Assembly: GCA_031277885.1 (NCBI GenBank)
Contig: JAITLM010000137.1
Location: 1 to 33,820 of the forward strand
DNA length: 33,820 nt
Reading direction: 5' to 3'
From: Microbacterium sp.
GTDB lineage: Bacteria > Actinomycetota > Actinomycetes > Actinomycetales > Microbacteriaceae
Shown here: positions 17,051 to 24,119 of the stretch, piece by piece
How the letters are laid out: every line of letters starts with the position of its first letter
Numbering within the stretch: position 1 is the first letter of the stretch
Notes under the pieces: generated by a model
What the model was told of the DNA's origin: nothing
Databases searched by the model: none
Seen by the model: only the letters and a program-made list of their open reading frames with translations
Position numbers and translations under genes: made by a program

Positions 17051-17887
17051 ATGAACATCACCCCTGAACTGATCTTCACCGCTGAGAAGCAGATGGCTTC
17101 TGCGCCGTCCGCATCCGCGCAGTCCGCTCCTGCAGCGGCTGCTCCTGCAGCGCCTGCTTCTGCACCGCACCGCGACGACATCGTCGAGCGCGACTTCACA
17201 CTGGACGGGATCGACGGCATCCTCTGGATGCCCGGATCCGCCTCGGCCGAGCATCCCGTCCCGCTGATCCTGCTCGGGCATCCGAGCGGGCCGGGCCTGG
17301 CCCGGATGCGGCCGCGCCTGGAAGGCCGAGCCCGCGCCGCGGCCGGGCTCGGCTTCGCCTCCGTGGCGATCGAGATGCCCGGCAACGGCACCCGACCGCG
17401 GCTGCCCGAGCTGGAGGGCGCTCGCGTCGAGCTGATGCGGGCTCTCGACGCCGGCGAACGTCCGAGCGAGGACGTGATCGATCGTCTGGTGCTCCCGCTC
17501 GTCGACCGGACGGTGCCCGAATGGCAGTCCGTGCTGGACGCGATGCTCGCCCTTCCCGAGATCGGCGGCCCCGTCGCCTACTCGGGCGGCGTGCTCGCCA
17601 TCGGCATCCGGCTCGCCCTGACCGAGCCGCGGATCGCGGCCGCCGGGCTGTTCGCCGGAAGCTATGTTCCGCTGAGCATCCTGGACGAGGCCCGGCGCGT
17701 CACCATCCCGCTGCACGTGCTGCTGCAGTGGGACGACGAGGGCAACGACCGGCAGCGGTCGCTCGACGTGTTCGACGCGTTCGGATCCGCCGAGAAGACC
17801 CTGCAGGCCAACCTCGGCGGGCACACCGGCGTTCCGGCGCATGCGGGCGAGGACGCCGGGCGGTTCTTCGCGCGGCACCTCGGCTAG
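17051..17887 (+). CDS. Alpha/beta-hydrolase-fold protein
   Basis: Probable serine hydrolase of 278 residues. The core strand PVPLILLGHPSG precedes the fold, and a nucleophile elbow reads AYSGG (Ser178), with Ala in place of the usual first Gly of GxSxG. The likely acid is Asp228 or Asp229 in LLQWDDEGND and the His is His258 in GGHTG. The order Ser-Asp-His and the sequence style resemble dienelactone-hydrolase-like enzymes. Residues 16-40 are a Ser/Ala/Pro-rich tail encoded by three imperfect 15-base repeats (17126-17170) that use GCT and CCT codons rare elsewhere here. A GAAAGG precedes ATG 17051. Expression may be controlled by the leader ORF and hairpin just upstream. The substrate is unknown. 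Confidence 0.82.
   Translation: MNITPELIFTAEKQMASAPSASAQSAPAAAAPAAPASAPHRDDIVERDFTLDGIDGILWMPGSASAEHPVPLILLGHPSGPGLARMRPRLEGRARAAAGLGFASVAIEMPGNGTRPRLPELEGARVELMRALDAGERPSEDVIDRLVLPLVDRTVPEWQSVLDAMLALPEIGGPVAYSGGVLAIGIRLALTEPRIAAAGLFAGSYVPLSILDEARRVTIPLHVLLQWDDEGNDRQRSLDVFDAFGSAEKTLQANLGGHTGVPAHAGEDAGRFFARHLG
17126..17170 (+). repeat. Three tandem 15-base repeats in the hydrolase 5' end
   Basis: GCTCCTGCAGCGGCT, GCTCCTGCAGCGCCT and GCTTCTGCACCGCAC follow each other in frame and encode an Ala/Pro-rich tail. The codons GCT and CCT are otherwise scarce in the window. Confidence 0.6.
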
Positions 17888-17917
17888 TCCGCGCCTCGGG
17901 TAGTCCGCGCCTCCGGG
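17885..17917 (+). repeat. Tandem 16-17 base duplication at the hydrolase stop codon
   Basis: TAGTCCGCGCCTCGGG (17885-17900) is followed at once by TAGTCCGCGCCTCCGGG (17901-17917). The first copy carries the stop codon. It looks like a recent slippage duplication. Confidence 0.6.
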
Positions 17918-17943
17918 GGCGTTGAGCAAGGACGCGCAGCCAC

Positions 17944-17989
17944 CGAGACGGAACGCGGTGCTCCGGCAAGAGCGCCGCGTTCCGTCTCG
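17944..17989. terminator. Strong hairpin, bidirectional terminator
   Basis: A perfect 15-base stem joins CGAGACGGAACGCGG (17944-17958) and CCGCGTTCCGTCTCG (17975-17989) with a 16-base loop. A smaller CGGCC-TTC-GGCCG hairpin follows. The site lies between the convergent hydrolase and osmoprotectant-binding-protein genes. Confidence 0.75.
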
Positions 17990-18040
17990 CTCGGCCTTCG
18001 GCCGGGCTCGCTCAGCGACCCCGAACGGACGGTCGTCGCG

Positions 18041-18958
18041 TCAGCTCAGGCCCTGCGCGGTGAGCCAGGCCTTGGCGATGTCGGCCGGCTGCTTCTTGTC
18101 GACCGTGCTCTGCACGTTGAGCTTGACGAGCTCCTCCGTGGTGAGCTTGGCGCTCACGGCGTTGATCGCCTTCGAGATCTTGTCCGAGACGGTCTCGCTC
18201 GCGATCGGCACGACGTTCGACGACAGGATCATGTTCTTCGGATCCTTGAGGGCCACCAGATCGCCCTTCTCGAACGCGGGATCGGCCGAGTAGATGTCGG
18301 CGACCTGCACGGTGCCGGCGCGCAGCGCCTCCAGCGTCGTCTGCCCGGTCGCCGAGAACGCCAGGTCGACGCCGTAGTCGGTCTTCGCCGCGGCGGGGCC
18401 GTACGGGCGCTTCTCGAACTCGGGCGCACCGCCGACGGTGACCGTGCCGGTCATCTTGGACAGGTCCGCGATGGACTCGAGACCGAACTTGTCGGCGTTG
18501 GACTTGAGCACCGTGTAGGTGTCCTGATCCGCGGCCTTGGCGTAGTCGAGCGCGACGAGGCCCTTCGGCAGGGCCTTCTTGAGCGCCGCGTAGACGTCGT
18601 CCGGGCTGTTCGTGTCGGCCTTGCCGCCCAGGTACTCGAGCAGGTTGCCGGTGTACTCCGGGAACAGGCTGATCGCGCCGGACTTCACATCGGGCATGTA
18701 GGCGTCGCGCTGGCCGATGTTGAACTGGCGCTTGACGGTCATGCCGTCCTTCTCGAGCGCCTGCGCGTAGATCTCGGCGATGATCTCGTTCGAGTAGTAG
18801 GCCTGGGATCCGATCACGATCGTGTCGGAGGATCCGGATCCGCTGCTCGCGCTGGGCTTGTCGAGCGGGTTGCTGGATCCGCACGCGCTCAGTGTGAGCG
18901 CGACGGCGACCGCGGCCGTTGCTGCGGCGGCGATCCGGGTGATGCGAGCGGTGAACAT
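18041..18958 (-). CDS. Osmoprotectant (glycine betaine/choline) ABC substrate-binding lipoprotein
   Basis: Extracellular binding protein of 305 residues, ProX/OpuCC-like (OpuAC domain). A lipoprotein signal peptide is clear: MFTARITRI, a hydrophobic Ala/Val stretch, then LSAC with lipidated Cys26. The body starts with DTIVIGSQAYYSNEIIAEIY and contains the family block GAISLFPEYTGNLLEYLGG. ATG 18958 has AGAGG about six bases upstream; a longer open frame upstream belongs to another reading frame of the permease genes. It is the last gene of a five-gene minus-strand operon (DUF427 gene, ATPase, two permeases, this gene) and ends at a strong terminator. It should deliver a quaternary-amine osmolyte to the permeases. 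The precise ligand is not determined by sequence. Confidence 0.93.
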   Translation of the reverse strand: MFTARITRIAAAATAAVAVALTLSACGSSNPLDKPSASSGSGSSDTIVIGSQAYYSNEIIAEIYAQALEKDGMTVKRQFNIGQRDAYMPDVKSGAISLFPEYTGNLLEYLGGKADTNSPDDVYAALKKALPKGLVALDYAKAADQDTYTVLKSNADKFGLESIADLSKMTGTVTVGGAPEFEKRPYGPAAAKTDYGVDLAFSATGQTTLEALRAGTVQVADIYSADPAFEKGDLVALKDPKNMILSSNVVPIASETVSDKISKAINAVSAKLTTEELVKLNVQSTVDKKQPADIAKAWLTAQGLS

Positions 18959-19014
18959 GGTGTTCCTCTCTTGGGCGATCTGTGTGGTCTGCGATGGGCG
19001 GGACGGCGGGGCGA

Positions 19015-19749
19015 TCAGCTGCGGGCGGGGCGCAGGGCGCGCGCACGGCGGCGCGGTTCGCCCTCGGTGCGGCTGCCTGCGGAGGCCCGCACTCCGGCGG
19101 GCACGGCCGCGCGCTGCGCGAGCGCGAACAGGAGATCGGCGATCAGGGCGAGCACCGCCACGAGGAGTGCGCCCGCGAGCACCTGATCGAACTGGTTCAG
19201 CTGGATGCCCTGGATGATCGGGAAGCCCAGGCCGCCCAGGTTCACCCAGGCGGCGATCGTGACCGTGGCGATCACCTGCAGGGTCGCGGCGCGGAGTCCG
19301 CCGATGAGCAGGGGCAGGCCGAGCCGGAACTCGACCTTCCAGAACACCTGCCACGGCGTCATGCCCATCGCCTTCGCCGCATCGAGGACTCGGGGCTCGA
19401 TCGCCTCGATGCCGGTGTACGCGCCCGCGAGCAGGGAAGGGATCGCGAGGAGCACGAAGGTGACGAGCGCCGCGGCCGGGACCTGCAGCACGCCGAACAG
19501 CAGCACGAGCAGGATCAGCAGGCCGAACGAGGGGATCGCCCTGGCGGCTCCGGAGATCGCCACCGCGACCTCCCTCCCCCGCCCGGTGTGGCCGATCAGC
19601 CACCCCGCGGGGACGGCGATGACCGCGGCGATGAGCACCGAGAGCACCGTGTAGAGCAGGTGCTGGCCGAGCAGGACGGGCAGCGCGTACGTGCCGGTCC
19701 ACTGCGCGGGGTCGAGCATCCAGCGGATCGCATCGATGAAGAGGTTCAT
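19015..19749 (-). CDS. Osmoprotectant ABC transporter permease (OpuCB/YehW-like), second permease
   Basis: Membrane subunit of 244 residues with about five or six helices. It carries the BPD_transp_1 coupling loop as VLDAAKAMGMTPWQVFWKVE and the following block VTIAAWVNLGGLGFPIIQGI, typical of the betaine/carnitine/choline class. The C-terminal 30 residues are Arg-rich and hydrophilic, which is longer than usual. The ATG at 19749 overlaps the stop of the preceding permease gene (ATGA), which fixes the start. Its partner permease is the preceding gene and the ATPase lies before that. A 56-base gap precedes the binding-protein gene. Confidence 0.92.
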   Translation of the reverse strand: MNLFIDAIRWMLDPAQWTGTYALPVLLGQHLLYTVLSVLIAAVIAVPAGWLIGHTGRGREVAVAISGAARAIPSFGLLILLVLLFGVLQVPAAALVTFVLLAIPSLLAGAYTGIEAIEPRVLDAAKAMGMTPWQVFWKVEFRLGLPLLIGGLRAATLQVIATVTIAAWVNLGGLGFPIIQGIQLNQFDQVLAGALLVAVLALIADLLFALAQRAAVPAGVRASAGSRTEGEPRRRARALRPARS

Positions 19750-20432
19750 GCGGCACCCCCCGTGACGACGGCGGGCCTGGCGCCGGCCGTGACCCGCTTG
19801 GGCGCGCGCTGCCAGGGCATGAGGACGCGTCCCAGCAGCACCAGGAGCACGTCGACGATGAGGGCGAGCACGACCACGGCGAGCACTCCCGCGAAGACCT
19901 CCTCGATGAGCCGGCGATCCAGCCCGTTGGTGAAGAGATAGCCGAGGTTCGTGACGCCGATCAGCGTGCCGACCGTCGCGAGCGCGATCGTGCTGACCGC
20001 GGCCACCCGCACCCCCGCGAGGATCACGGGACCCGCGAGAGGCAGCTCGACGGTCCAGAACCGGCGGCCGGATCCGTAGCCCATCGCGGTCGCCGCCCGG
20101 CGGACATCGGCATCGACCGAGTCGAGCCCGTCCGCGACCGAACGCACCAGGATCGCGATGTTGTAGATCGTGAGCGCCGCGACGAGGTTCGGCTCGAGCG
20201 TCGCCTGATAGCCGAACAGCGCCGGCATCAGCATGAGGAGAGCCAGCGAGGGGATCGTGTAGAGGAGGCCGGTGAGCACGATGATCGGCCCGCGCACCAG
20301 CCGGAACCGCCAGGCGATCCAACCCAGCGGAACCGAGGCGACGATCCCGAGCACGAGCGCGATCAGGCTCTGCCGCAGGTGGGTTGCGGTCAGATCGAGG
20401 ATGAGCCCGAGATTGTCGATGATCCAGGTCAT
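19746..20432 (-). CDS. Osmoprotectant ABC transporter permease, first permease
   Basis: Membrane subunit of 228 residues, OpuCB/OpuCD family. It has hydrophobic segments around residues 22-40, 50-72 and 80-100, and two more near the C-terminus. The EAA-type loop reads VRRAATAMGYGSGRRFWTVE and is followed by PLAGPVILAGVRVAAVSTIA, as in betaine permeases. The gene starts one base after the ATPase stop and overlaps the next permease by four bases, so all three are translated in step. Two non-identical permeases are normal for the Opu-type importer. The C-terminal tail past residue 205 is basic and probably cytoplasmic. Confidence 0.92.
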   Translation of the reverse strand: MTWIIDNLGLILDLTATHLRQSLIALVLGIVASVPLGWIAWRFRLVRGPIIVLTGLLYTIPSLALLMLMPALFGYQATLEPNLVAALTIYNIAILVRSVADGLDSVDADVRRAATAMGYGSGRRFWTVELPLAGPVILAGVRVAAVSTIALATVGTLIGVTNLGYLFTNGLDRRLIEEVFAGVLAVVVLALIVDVLLVLLGRVLMPWQRAPKRVTAGARPAVVTGGAA

Positions 20433-20433
20433 G

Positions 20434-21321
20434 TCAGTCGGCGGTCCCTGCGTCGACGGCGACCTCGTCGGCCGCGCGCGGCGGATGAGCGTCCAGCAGC
20501 GAGGCCGGGGACTGCACGAGAGTGCCCTGTGCGCGACCGTCCGCGTCGACGATCAGCGTGCCGTGCGGCGTCTGCTTGAGGTGCAGGGCGCGCTTTCCGC
20601 GGTCGGCACCGACGAACGCCGCGACGAAGTCGTCGGCCGGGGCGGACAGGATGTCCTCGGGGGTCCCCTTCTGCACGACGCGGGCCGATCTGTCCAGGAT
20701 CACGATCTGGTCGCCGAGCAGGAACGCCTCCTCGATGTCGTGCGTGACGAACACCACGGTCTTGTCGAGCTCGCGCTGCAGGCGCAGCAGCTCCTGCTGC
20801 AGCTCGGTGCGCACGATGGGGTCCACCGCGCCGAAGGGCTCGTCCATGAGCAGGATGTTCGGATCCGCGGCGAGCCCTCGCGCGACGCCGACGCGCTGCT
20901 GCTGGCCGCCCGAGAGCTGGCTGGGGTAGCGATCGGCGAGGGCCTGGTCCAGCCCGACCGTGTCGAGCAGCTCCCGCGCGCGGACGTGCGCGTCGCGGCG
21001 CGGGATCCCGTTGAGGCGCAGCACCGTGGCGACGTTGTCGATCACGGTGAAGTGCGGCATCAGGCCCGAGTTCTGCATCACGTAGCCGATGCTGCGGCGC
21101 AGCGCCACGGGATCCTTGTCGAGCACGCTCTCGCCGTCGATCTCGACGGCGCCGGAGGTGGGCTCGACCATGCGGTTGATCATGCGCAGCAGCGTGGTCT
21201 TGCCGGATCCGGACGAGCCGACCAGCACGGTGGTCTTCCGGGCCGGGATGACCAGGCTGAAGTCGTCGACGGCGCAGGTGCCGTCGGGGAAGGTCTTGGT
21301 GACGGAGCGGAACTCGATCAT
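20434..21321 (-). CDS. Osmoprotectant ABC transporter ATP-binding protein (OpuCA/ProV-like)
   Basis: Energises betaine or choline uptake. The product has 295 residues: an ATPase domain with Walker A GSSGSGKT (35-42), signature LSGGQQQRVGVARG and Walker B ILLMDEPFGAVDP, then a short C-terminal region. It lacks the paired CBS domains that OpuA/OpuCA use to sense ionic strength; the tail has only one short stretch around HLKQTPHGTLIVDADGR, which may be a remnant of one. ATG 21321 begins the conserved start MIEFRSVTKTF and follows a GAGGGGCGG stretch. The gene lies 14 bases after the DUF427 gene and one base before the first permease gene. Osmotic control, if any, would need another element. Confidence 0.93.
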   Translation of the reverse strand: MIEFRSVTKTFPDGTCAVDDFSLVIPARKTTVLVGSSGSGKTTLLRMINRMVEPTSGAVEIDGESVLDKDPVALRRSIGYVMQNSGLMPHFTVIDNVATVLRLNGIPRRDAHVRARELLDTVGLDQALADRYPSQLSGGQQQRVGVARGLAADPNILLMDEPFGAVDPIVRTELQQELLRLQRELDKTVVFVTHDIEEAFLLGDQIVILDRSARVVQKGTPEDILSAPADDFVAAFVGADRGKRALHLKQTPHGTLIVDADGRAQGTLVQSPASLLDAHPPRAADEVAVDAGTAD

Positions 21322-21335
21322 CGGCCGTCCGCCCC

Positions 21336-21668
21336 TCAGGGGAGCGCCCCCTCCTGCGGGACGACGCCCTCGCGCACCGTCACCCTCGGATCGAACGCGA
21401 CGTAGCCGGAGAAGTCGACGCCGACCCGCTCGATCGCGGTGGGGTACGGGTGCGGGTAGGCCCAGGCCAGATCCTTGTGGTCCTGCTCGTCCACGCGCAC
21501 CGAGTAGTACTGGCACTCGCCCTTCCACGGACACGTGTACGGCGTGGGGCTCTCCTGCAGCACGCCCTCCGTGATCGCGGTCGGCGGGAAGTACCGGTTC
21601 CCCTCGATCACCACCACATCGGCGTCATCCGCGTTCGCGATGACGGTTCCTTCGAATACTGCTTGCAT
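21336..21668 (-). CDS. DUF427 domain-containing protein
   Basis: A small protein of 110 residues of the DUF427 (NTP_transf_9) family, a beta-rich fold of unknown biochemical role. The family hallmarks are visible: VFEGTVIANADDADVVVIEGNRYFPP, then TPYTCPWKGECQYYSV with paired Cys residues and the Trp-Lys-Gly core, then ending FSGYVAFDP. ATG 21668 is chosen because GGAGGG lies about seven bases upstream; an alternative 20 residues upstream adds Arg-rich sequence without family similarity. It is the first gene of the osmoprotectant operon, only 14 bases before the ATPase gene. Whether it has a role in osmoprotection is unknown. Confidence 0.88.
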   Translation of the reverse strand: MQAVFEGTVIANADDADVVVIEGNRYFPPTAITEGVLQESPTPYTCPWKGECQYYSVRVDEQDHKDLAWAYPHPYPTAIERVGVDFSGYVAFDPRVTVREGVVPQEGALP

Positions 21669-21821
21669 GCTCGTCCCTCCGGGGAATCGATGCGACTCGC
21701 TTCTTCTCGGCCTGCGGCGTGGCGACACGGCGCTTTACCGACAGTACGCGGGGCCTCCGACATCGGGAACAGCCATGCCGTTCCCCGGATTCCCGGAACG
21801 TCGTCCCTTTCCCCGGTTCGA

Positions 21822-21870
21822 AGTGCGCAATTGGCTGGATCCGGGGCCCGGATGGAGCCAATTGCGCACT
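21822..21870. terminator. Perfect 15-base inverted repeat, likely terminator of the flavoprotein gene
   Basis: AGTGCGCAATTGGCT (21822-21836) and AGCCAATTGCGCACT (21856-21870) flank a 19-base loop containing GGATCC. It lies about 20 bases beyond the stop of the minus-strand flavoprotein gene. A weaker CGTTCC/GGAACG hairpin lies on its other side, near 21779-21800. Confidence 0.65.
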
Positions 21871-21892
21871 CTGGATCCGGGGAGAGAGTCCC

Positions 21893-23311
21893 TCAGGCCG
21901 ACGCGCGGCCGTAGGCCTCGAGGAGGCGCAGCCAGACCTCGCTCATGGTCGGATACGACGGCACCGCATGCCAGAGCCGGGCGAGCGGGACCTCCCCGAC
22001 GACCGCGATCGCGGCGGCGTGGATGAGCTCGGCGACGTCGGATCCGACCATGGTCACCCCGAGCAGCACCTGCCGGTCCTCGTCCACGACCATGTGCGCG
22101 CGACCGGTGTAGCCGTCAGCGTGCAGCGAGGCGCCGGCGACCGAGGAGAACTCGACAGCGACCTCCCGCACGCGGTGGCCGGCCTCGCGCGCCGCCGCGG
22201 CGGTGACGCCGACGGCCGCGACCTCGGGCTCGCTGAAGACGACCTGCGGCACGGCGGCGTGGTCGGCCGTCGCGACGTGCCGCCCCCAGCGGTCGTCGTC
22301 GACGGGCTCCCCCTTCGCGCGCGCCGCGATCACGTCGCCCGCGGCGCGGGCCTGGTACTTCCCCTGGTGCGTGAGCAGCACCCGGCCGTTCACGTCGCCG
22401 ACCGCATAGAGCCAGTCCACGCCGGGCACCCGCAGCGTGTCGTCGGTGCGGATCGACCGGCCCGCCGGAAGTCCCACGGTCTCCAGGCCGATGTCGCCGC
22501 TGCGGGGCGTGCGTCCGGTCGCGACGAGGATCTCGGCGGCGCGCACGTCGCCGGCGTCTGTCGTCACGGTCACCCCGTCGGCGTCGCGCGAGACGCTCTT
22601 GGTCGCGACTCCCGTGCGCACGTCGACGCCGAGCGCGCGCAGGCCCTCGGCGACGAGCTCCCCCGCGAAGGGCTCGACGGATCCGAGCAGCCCGCTGCGG
22701 GCGAGCACGGTGACCTCCGCCCCCAGCGCGGCGTAGGCGGTGGCCATCTCGACGGCGACGACTCCGCCGCCGATCACCACGAGGGAGTCCGGGATCTCCT
22801 CGGCGCTCGTGGCCTCGCGGCTGGTCCACGGGTTCGCCTCGTGCAGGCCGGGGATCGGCGGGATCGCGGCGTCCGATCCGGTGCTGACCGCGACCGCATG
22901 CCGGGCGGTGAGGGTGCGCACCCCGCCGTCGGGAGTCGTGACCGCGACCCTCCGCTCGCCGCTCAGGCGCCCGTGCCCTCGGACGAGGTCGATTCCTGCG
23001 GAGTCCAGCCACGCCACCTGCCCGTCGTCCTGCCAGTGACTCGTGAAGGAGTCGCGCCGGTCGAGCACCGCGCGCACGTCGAGGTCGCCGGAGACGGCCT
23101 CGGCCGCGCCGCCCACCCGCTGCGCCGCACGCAGGGCCTGCGGCGAGCGCAGCAGCGCCTTCGACGGCATGCACGCCCAGTACGAGCATTCGCCGCCGAC
23201 GAGCTCGCTCTCCACGATCACGGCGGTGAGGCCCGACTGGACCGCGCGATCGGCCACGTTCTCTCCCACCGGGCCGCCGCCCAGCACGATCAGGTCGTAT
23301 TCGTCGGTCAT
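21893..23311 (-). CDS. FAD-dependent pyridine nucleotide-disulfide oxidoreductase (class I), Lpd/SthA-like
   Basis: Flavoprotein of 472 residues. The FAD motif LIVLGGGPVGENVA (7-20) precedes the redox-active disulfide Cys42-X4-Cys47 in GGECSYWACMPSK. A second nucleotide motif, VVIGGGVVAVEMATAYA, binds NAD(P)H, and LYAVGDVNG closes the FAD site. In true lipoamide dehydrogenases the C-terminus has HPTLSE, whose His acts in disulfide exchange; here the aligned residues read SYPTMSE, with Tyr in the His position as in soluble transhydrogenases. A function as lipoamide dehydrogenase is therefore doubtful, and a diaphorase, quinone reductase or transhydrogenase is possible. No dehydrogenase-complex genes are adjacent. 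ATG 23311 begins the fold directly. Confidence 0.9.
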   Translation of the reverse strand: MTDEYDLIVLGGGPVGENVADRAVQSGLTAVIVESELVGGECSYWACMPSKALLRSPQALRAAQRVGGAAEAVSGDLDVRAVLDRRDSFTSHWQDDGQVAWLDSAGIDLVRGHGRLSGERRVAVTTPDGGVRTLTARHAVAVSTGSDAAIPPIPGLHEANPWTSREATSAEEIPDSLVVIGGGVVAVEMATAYAALGAEVTVLARSGLLGSVEPFAGELVAEGLRALGVDVRTGVATKSVSRDADGVTVTTDAGDVRAAEILVATGRTPRSGDIGLETVGLPAGRSIRTDDTLRVPGVDWLYAVGDVNGRVLLTHQGKYQARAAGDVIAARAKGEPVDDDRWGRHVATADHAAVPQVVFSEPEVAAVGVTAAAAREAGHRVREVAVEFSSVAGASLHADGYTGRAHMVVDEDRQVLLGVTMVGSDVAELIHAAAIAVVGEVPLARLWHAVPSYPTMSEVWLRLLEAYGRASA

Positions 23312-23414
23312 GCGATCCGCCTCTCGATCCCGGGTGGTCGCGGGGCCCAGCGCCCCCCGACCTCGTCCACCCTCCCAGAACAGCCGGGATCCGGCATGGA
23401 TTCCGGCGAAATCG

Positions 23415-24029
23415 TCAGACGGGATCCGCGGCGGGCGACACGACGGACGGATCCCGGACTTCGATCACGAGCGGATCATCGGGACTCGCGTCCTGGATGC
23501 GCCAGATCCGCGCACGAGCGCCGACGCCGGGGACCTGCGTCTGCAGGAGCATCGGCGCCCGGGCCGTCGCGCGCTCCCACGTCGCGGCGAGCGCACCTCC
23601 GGCCGCGCCGACCACGAGCTCGAAGCGGTCGACGCCGCCGTCCTCGATCGTCGACACCGTGCGCGCGAGGACCGTGCCGTCGAGGCGCTCGATCCGGCCG
23701 GCCGCTCCGCGCCAGCGCGCGTGGGCGCGGACGCGTTCCGCGCTGTGCACCACGGAGCCGATGTAGCCGACCCAGAGCACGACGACGAGGACCGCGGTGA
23801 CCACGGTGAAGAGGAGGGAGAACCAGACGCCCGGAGTCGGCGTGATCCAGAGCGGGACGATCGCCCCTGCGCCCACGACCGAGGCGAGCACGAGAAGCAC
23901 CACGAGGACGACTCTGGTGCCGGGGCGCATCGCGCCCCGCAGCGGAAGCTCGGCCGGCGGGGCCGGATCCGGCCAGCGCTCCACGAGCACCACGACCTGG
24001 CCGACGGACGCCGAGGGCGGAGGGGTCAT
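23415..24029 (-). CDS. Two-helix membrane protein of unknown function
   Basis: A 204-residue protein I do not recognise. The N-terminal 37 residues are cytoplasmic-looking and Pro-rich. Two strongly hydrophobic segments follow, about residues 38-62 and 66-92. The remaining 110 residues are a soluble domain with alternating hydrophobic pattern, probably beta-rich (GRIERLDGTVLARTVS, DRFELVVGAAGG). It lies 90 bases after the metallopeptidase-like gene on the same strand, with a small hairpin between them. The layout resembles actinobacterial DUF3592-type proteins, but that is only an impression of topology. The start ATG 24029 is the only good candidate. Confidence 0.7.
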   Translation of the reverse strand: MTPPPSASVGQVVVLVERWPDPAPPAELPLRGAMRPGTRVVLVVLLVLASVVGAGAIVPLWITPTPGVWFSLLFTVVTAVLVVVLWVGYIGSVVHSAERVRAHARWRGAAGRIERLDGTVLARTVSTIEDGGVDRFELVVGAAGGALAATWERATARAPMLLQTQVPGVGARARIWRIQDASPDDPLVIEVRDPSVVSPAADPV

Positions 24030-24084
24030 AGCCGGGAGTCTAGGGCGTGGATCCGAACGCGCGGGGGCGGTCCGGACCTCCGTT

Positions 24085-24101
24085 CCGCCGTCGCGCGGCG
24101 G
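24085..24101. terminator. Small hairpin after the metallopeptidase-like gene
   Basis: CCGCCG (24085-24090) pairs with CGGCGG (24096-24101) over a five-base loop, about 20 bases beyond the stop at 24120 on the minus strand. It is a weak terminator candidate because the stem is short. Confidence 0.35.
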
Positions 24102-24119
24102 AGTGACGGCTCCGAGTGC

